Shown here piece after piece: positions 23,921-25,662 of a stretch of DNA of 25,662 nt. Position 1 is the stretch's first letter. Each line of letters begins with the position of its first letter. The position numbers were made by a program, and so were the translations under genes. A model generated the notes under the pieces. The model searched no databases. It was not told the DNA's origin and was given only the letters and a program-made list of their open reading frames with translations. This DNA is from CAZRZN01 sp964604565 (GTDB taxonomy: Bacteria; Pseudomonadota; Alphaproteobacteria; Rhodobacterales; Rhodobacteraceae): assembly GCA_964604565.1 (NCBI GenBank), contig CAZRZN010000036.1:1-25662 (forward strand), read 5' to 3'.

Positions 23921-24379
23921 TCAGCGCGTGCGGATCGCCATGACGAACAGGCCAGCGATCATGGCGGAGGCGATGACGTTGTAATTTGCCATGGACAGCC
24001 CCAATAGCGACCACGGAATTTCATCGCAGGGTATCAGGGGGGCGTTCATGATCGCGCTGACAGCCTGTTCGGGACTGAGGCCTTCGAGCGAAGGCGCGGA
24101 ACAGCTTTTCAATCCGGACCACCACTTGCGCTCTACCCCGGTGTGAAAGATCGCCACCGCCGAGCTTGAGGCTGCCGAGAGCGCGCCGAGGCCCAGAAAG
24201 ACACGCCAGGGCAGCGCAAGCGCCAAGGTGCCGAAAATCAGCGCGCCGACATGCCCATAGCGCTGCCAGTAACACAATTGGCAGGGTGGGAGATCGCGGA
24301 AGTACTGAAACCAAAGCGCCCCCAGCATGAGCCCGGCGGAGCCCGCAAGGGCCAAGGCGGTCAGAAGTCGACGGCTCAT
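23921..24379 (-). CDS. dsbB: Disulfide bond formation protein B (DsbB)
   Basis: Inner-membrane protein of 152 residues that reoxidises periplasmic DsbA and passes electrons to quinone. The first redox pair Cys33-x-x-Cys36 is in PPCQLCYWQR next to the membrane, and the second pair is Cys93 and Cys118 in the periplasmic loop (KSCSAP ... IPCDEIPW). Four membrane helices are visible: about 5-24, 42-58, 62-79 and 125-148. The start ATG (24377-24379) overlaps the stop of the upstream DedA/YqaA-like gene as ATGA, giving tight translational coupling; I prefer it to an open upstream extension without family features. The partner dsbA is not in this window. Confidence 0.9.
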   Translation of the reverse strand: MSRRLLTALALAGSAGLMLGALWFQYFRDLPPCQLCYWQRYGHVGALIFGTLALALPWRVFLGLGALSAASSSAVAIFHTGVERKWWSGLKSCSAPSLEGLSPEQAVSAIMNAPLIPCDEIPWSLLGLSMANYNVIASAMIAGLFVMAIRTR

Positions 24380-24954
24380 ATGTATTTCACCAGAATGAAT
24401 CCTCCGATCAAGAGCACCACGAACAAGGCAAAGACCCAGCCGAGGTACTTTTCGATGAAGTTGCGGATTGGCGCGCCGAAGACCCGCAACAGGCCGGCGA
24501 CCACGAAAAAGCGCAGGCTGCGCGCGAGGATGGATGTCACGATGAAGGTTGCCAATGGCATCGCCGTCCATCCCGACATGATCGTGATGACCTTGTAAGG
24601 GAAGGGCGTGATCCCTGCGATCAGCACGGCCCAGAATCCGACGCCGTTGAACCTGTCATTGAAGGCGGCCATGGAGTCGCTCTTGCCAAGGCTTTCCAGG
24701 ATCGGTTGTCCAAGACTTTCGTAAAAGAAGTAGCCGATGCCGTAGCCGAGCAAGCCACCGAGAACCGATGACACCATGGCCACCAGCGCGATCAACCATG
24801 CGCGGTGCGGCGCCGCCAGTACCATCGGGATCATCAGCACGTCCGGCGGGATCGGAAAGACGGAGCTTTCGATGAAGGCGACCACCGCCAGCACCCAAAG
24901 GGCATGGCGGCTTTCGGCCTGGGCCATCGTCCAGTCATAGAGGCGGCGCAGCAT
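24376..24954 (-). CDS. YqaA/DedA-type membrane protein (SNARE-associated domain)
   Basis: Inner-membrane protein of 192 residues in the DedA/YqaA superfamily, associated with lipid or undecaprenyl-phosphate transport and membrane homeostasis. Family features are ALWVLAVVAFIESSVFPIPPDVLMIP at the start (re-entrant loop with Glu and Pro), GYGIGYFFYESLG, and ITPFPYKVITIMSG followed by the Arg-containing helix. The C-terminus ends with a membrane helix (about 172-191). I chose the ATG of 24952-24954 with GGAG seven bases upstream; an ATG further upstream lacks a ribosome site. It overlaps dsbB by four bases, so both are made together. A functional link to disulfide formation is suggested only by this coupling. 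Confidence 0.87.
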   Translation of the reverse strand: MLRRLYDWTMAQAESRHALWVLAVVAFIESSVFPIPPDVLMIPMVLAAPHRAWLIALVAMVSSVLGGLLGYGIGYFFYESLGQPILESLGKSDSMAAFNDRFNGVGFWAVLIAGITPFPYKVITIMSGWTAMPLATFIVTSILARSLRFFVVAGLLRVFGAPIRNFIEKYLGWVFALFVVLLIGGFILVKYI

Positions 24955-25028
24955 GAGGCACTCCGTTCTGCGGGTCGGCATTCTCAGACCATGGCCGGCA
25001 CCAGCCGTCAAGCGTGTGATATCCCCTC

Positions 25029-25057
25029 TTTACGGAGGCGCGGCAGGGGGTTAAATA
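25029..25057 (+). promoter_or_regulatory. Promoter of tRNA-Leu
   Basis: TTTACG (25029-25034) and TAAATA (25052-25057) are separated by exactly 17 bases, and the tRNA 5' end follows nine bases after the -10 box. Good spacing and an AT-rich -10 box in GC-rich surroundings support it. Confidence 0.55.
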
Positions 25058-25066
25058 CCGCCCAGG

Positions 25067-25152
25067 GCCCAAGTGGCGGAACGGTAGACGCAGGGGATTC
25101 AAAATCCCCCGCCTTTGCGGGTGTGTGGGTTCGAATCCCACCTTGGGCACCA
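25067..25152 (+). tRNA. tRNA-Leu (anticodon CAA)
   Basis: A full cloverleaf can be drawn: acceptor GCCCAAG/CTTGGGC, D-arm GCG/CGC, anticodon stem GGGGA/TCCCC with loop TTCAAAA (anticodon CAA at 25100-25102), a long variable arm (CCGC-CTTT-GCGG) as expected for leucine, T-arm GTGGG-TTCGAAT-CCCAC, discriminator A, and an encoded CCA (25150-25152). It reads UUG codons. An integrase gene begins 65 bases downstream, so the 3' end of this gene is the likely attachment site of an integrated element. Confidence 0.97.
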
Positions 25153-25166
25153 TTACCCTAAGCAAC

Positions 25167-25205
25167 CCTCTGCTTTGCATCAGCTTTTCTTTGGCTGAGC
25201 AGAGG
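25167..25205. repeat. Nested inverted repeat between tRNA-Leu and integrase
   Basis: CCTCTGCT (25167-25174) pairs perfectly with AGCAGAGG (25198-25205), and inside it CAGC (25181-25184) pairs with GCTG (25194-25197) around a T-rich loop. It may terminate the tRNA transcript, or be an integrase or excisionase binding arm of the attachment site. Confidence 0.6.
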
Positions 25206-25216
25206 CGTAGTACCGA

Positions 25217-25662
25217 ATGGAGTACCAATCAGTTCCCTTCACATTTGTGAAACAGGGCATCTTCTATTTCGTGAGGAAGGTCCCGAACGACCTTCGTGAC
25301 AACTACACAAGCAGCAAAATCTCGTTCTCGCTGAGGACACGGAAGGCTGCGGTTGCAAAAGCTAGGGCGACCAAGGCCACGCAAAAGCTCGACGAACACT
25401 GGCACTTCCTGCGGATGCAGAACATGGATCTGCCGGGAAAGCACATGCTGCGTATGGGTGTTCGGACATCGGTGCCCCAAGCTGACGTATCGTCAAAACT
25501 GGAACCGGATGAGCTTGCAATCACGCTCAGTGAGGCGGTGGCAGTCTACCTCAGACTGAGAGGATTGAATCGTCCTGCCACTTTCCATCGGGCCGCCGAA
25601 CGCGCCTGTGGCTACGTCATCGACGCCTGTGGTGACAAGAACATTGCAGCGTACAAGAGTGC
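25217..25662 (+). CDS. Site-specific tyrosine recombinase (phage integrase), N-terminal part
   Basis: Open to the right edge (148 complete codons), so the catalytic domain is outside. The start MEYQSVPFTFVKQGIFYFVRKVPNDLR, followed by SFSLRTRKAAVAKARA, is the N-terminal beta-strand domain (DUF6538-like) of integrases common in alphaproteobacterial islands; residues from about 105 on (LSEAVAVYLRLRGLNRPAT) look like the start of the helical core-binding domain. ATG 25217 has only a weak AGAGG upstream. The gene lies 65 bases after tRNA-Leu in the same direction, the usual place for an enzyme that integrates into that tRNA. GC content is clearly lower than in the neighbouring chromosome, a sign of transfer. 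Recombinase function is a strong inference without the Arg-His-Arg-Tyr residues in view. Confidence 0.85.
   Translation, partial: MEYQSVPFTFVKQGIFYFVRKVPNDLRDNYTSSKISFSLRTRKAAVAKARATKATQKLDEHWHFLRMQNMDLPGKHMLRMGVRTSVPQADVSSKLEPDELAITLSEAVAVYLRLRGLNRPATFHRAAERACGYVIDACGDKNIAAYKS

Larger units (their letters stand above)
25153..25662 (+). mobile_element. Left end of an integrative element at tRNA-Leu
   Basis: Directly after the CCA end of the tRNA, base and codon use change: more A/T and codons such as AGA, ACA and TCA, which are rare in the rest of the window. An integrase reads away from the tRNA. This is the standard layout of a genomic island or prophage whose attachment core is the 3' part of a tRNA gene. 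The far end, with the second copy of the core, lies beyond the window. The type of element cannot be told from this fragment. Confidence 0.8.

Overview
The window is a high-GC bacterial chromosomal segment, best explained as an alphaproteobacterium of the Rhodobacterales (Roseobacter/Rhodobacter group). The signs are an aglFGAK alpha-glucoside operon, a direct-repeat GTTC-N7-GTTC SOS box before uvrA, a valine-degradation cluster of the usual roseobacter kind, a DUF1127 micro-protein, and an intergenic stem-loop element of a form I recall from Rhodobacteraceae genomes. All assignments come from reading translations and motifs; no database search was run.

Layout. 1-4325 (+): end of aglF, then aglG, aglA (GH13 alpha-glucosidase) and aglK (ABC ATPase), an uptake-and-cleavage operon whose start lies left of the window. 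4751-6946 (-): secreted von Willebrand factor A protein with five tandem beta-type repeats. 7381-11251 (+): uvrA under a LexA-type operator, then a patatin-like hydrolase. 11283-14704 (-): a small DUF2892 membrane protein, then the valine genes in transcription order acyl-CoA dehydrogenase, 3-hydroxyisobutyryl-CoA hydrolase and mmsB, preceded by a palindromic operator candidate. 14789-17878 (-): a GT4 glycosyltransferase, a GCS2-type carboxylate-amine ligase and an unknown 145-residue protein. 18119-19618 (-): mmsA, the last step of the valine route, divergent from a LysR regulator (19722-20642, +) that starts with TTG and shares a dyad-rich intergenic region with it. 20702-21737 (+): a two-CBS protein and coaD. 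22089-24954 (-): DUF1127 protein, gap with a clear terminator and a LacI-type operator, and dsbB translationally coupled to a DedA/YqaA-like gene. 25067-25152 (+): tRNA-Leu(CAA), immediately followed by an integrase that runs off the right edge and marks the end of an integrated element.

How the genes work together. Two metabolic modules stand out: alpha-glucoside import and hydrolysis, and valine/isobutyryl-CoA degradation to propionyl-CoA (acd, hydrolase, mmsB, mmsA), the latter split into two transcription units with apparently different regulators. The remainder is mostly housekeeping: DNA repair, CoA synthesis, glycolysis/gluconeogenesis and disulfide formation.

I see no clearly new multigene system inside the window. 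The most promising leads are the VWA repeat protein, the glycosyltransferase/ligase/unknown-protein trio placed between the valine genes, the operator candidates, and the left end of the tRNA-Leu element, whose cargo lies outside the window.
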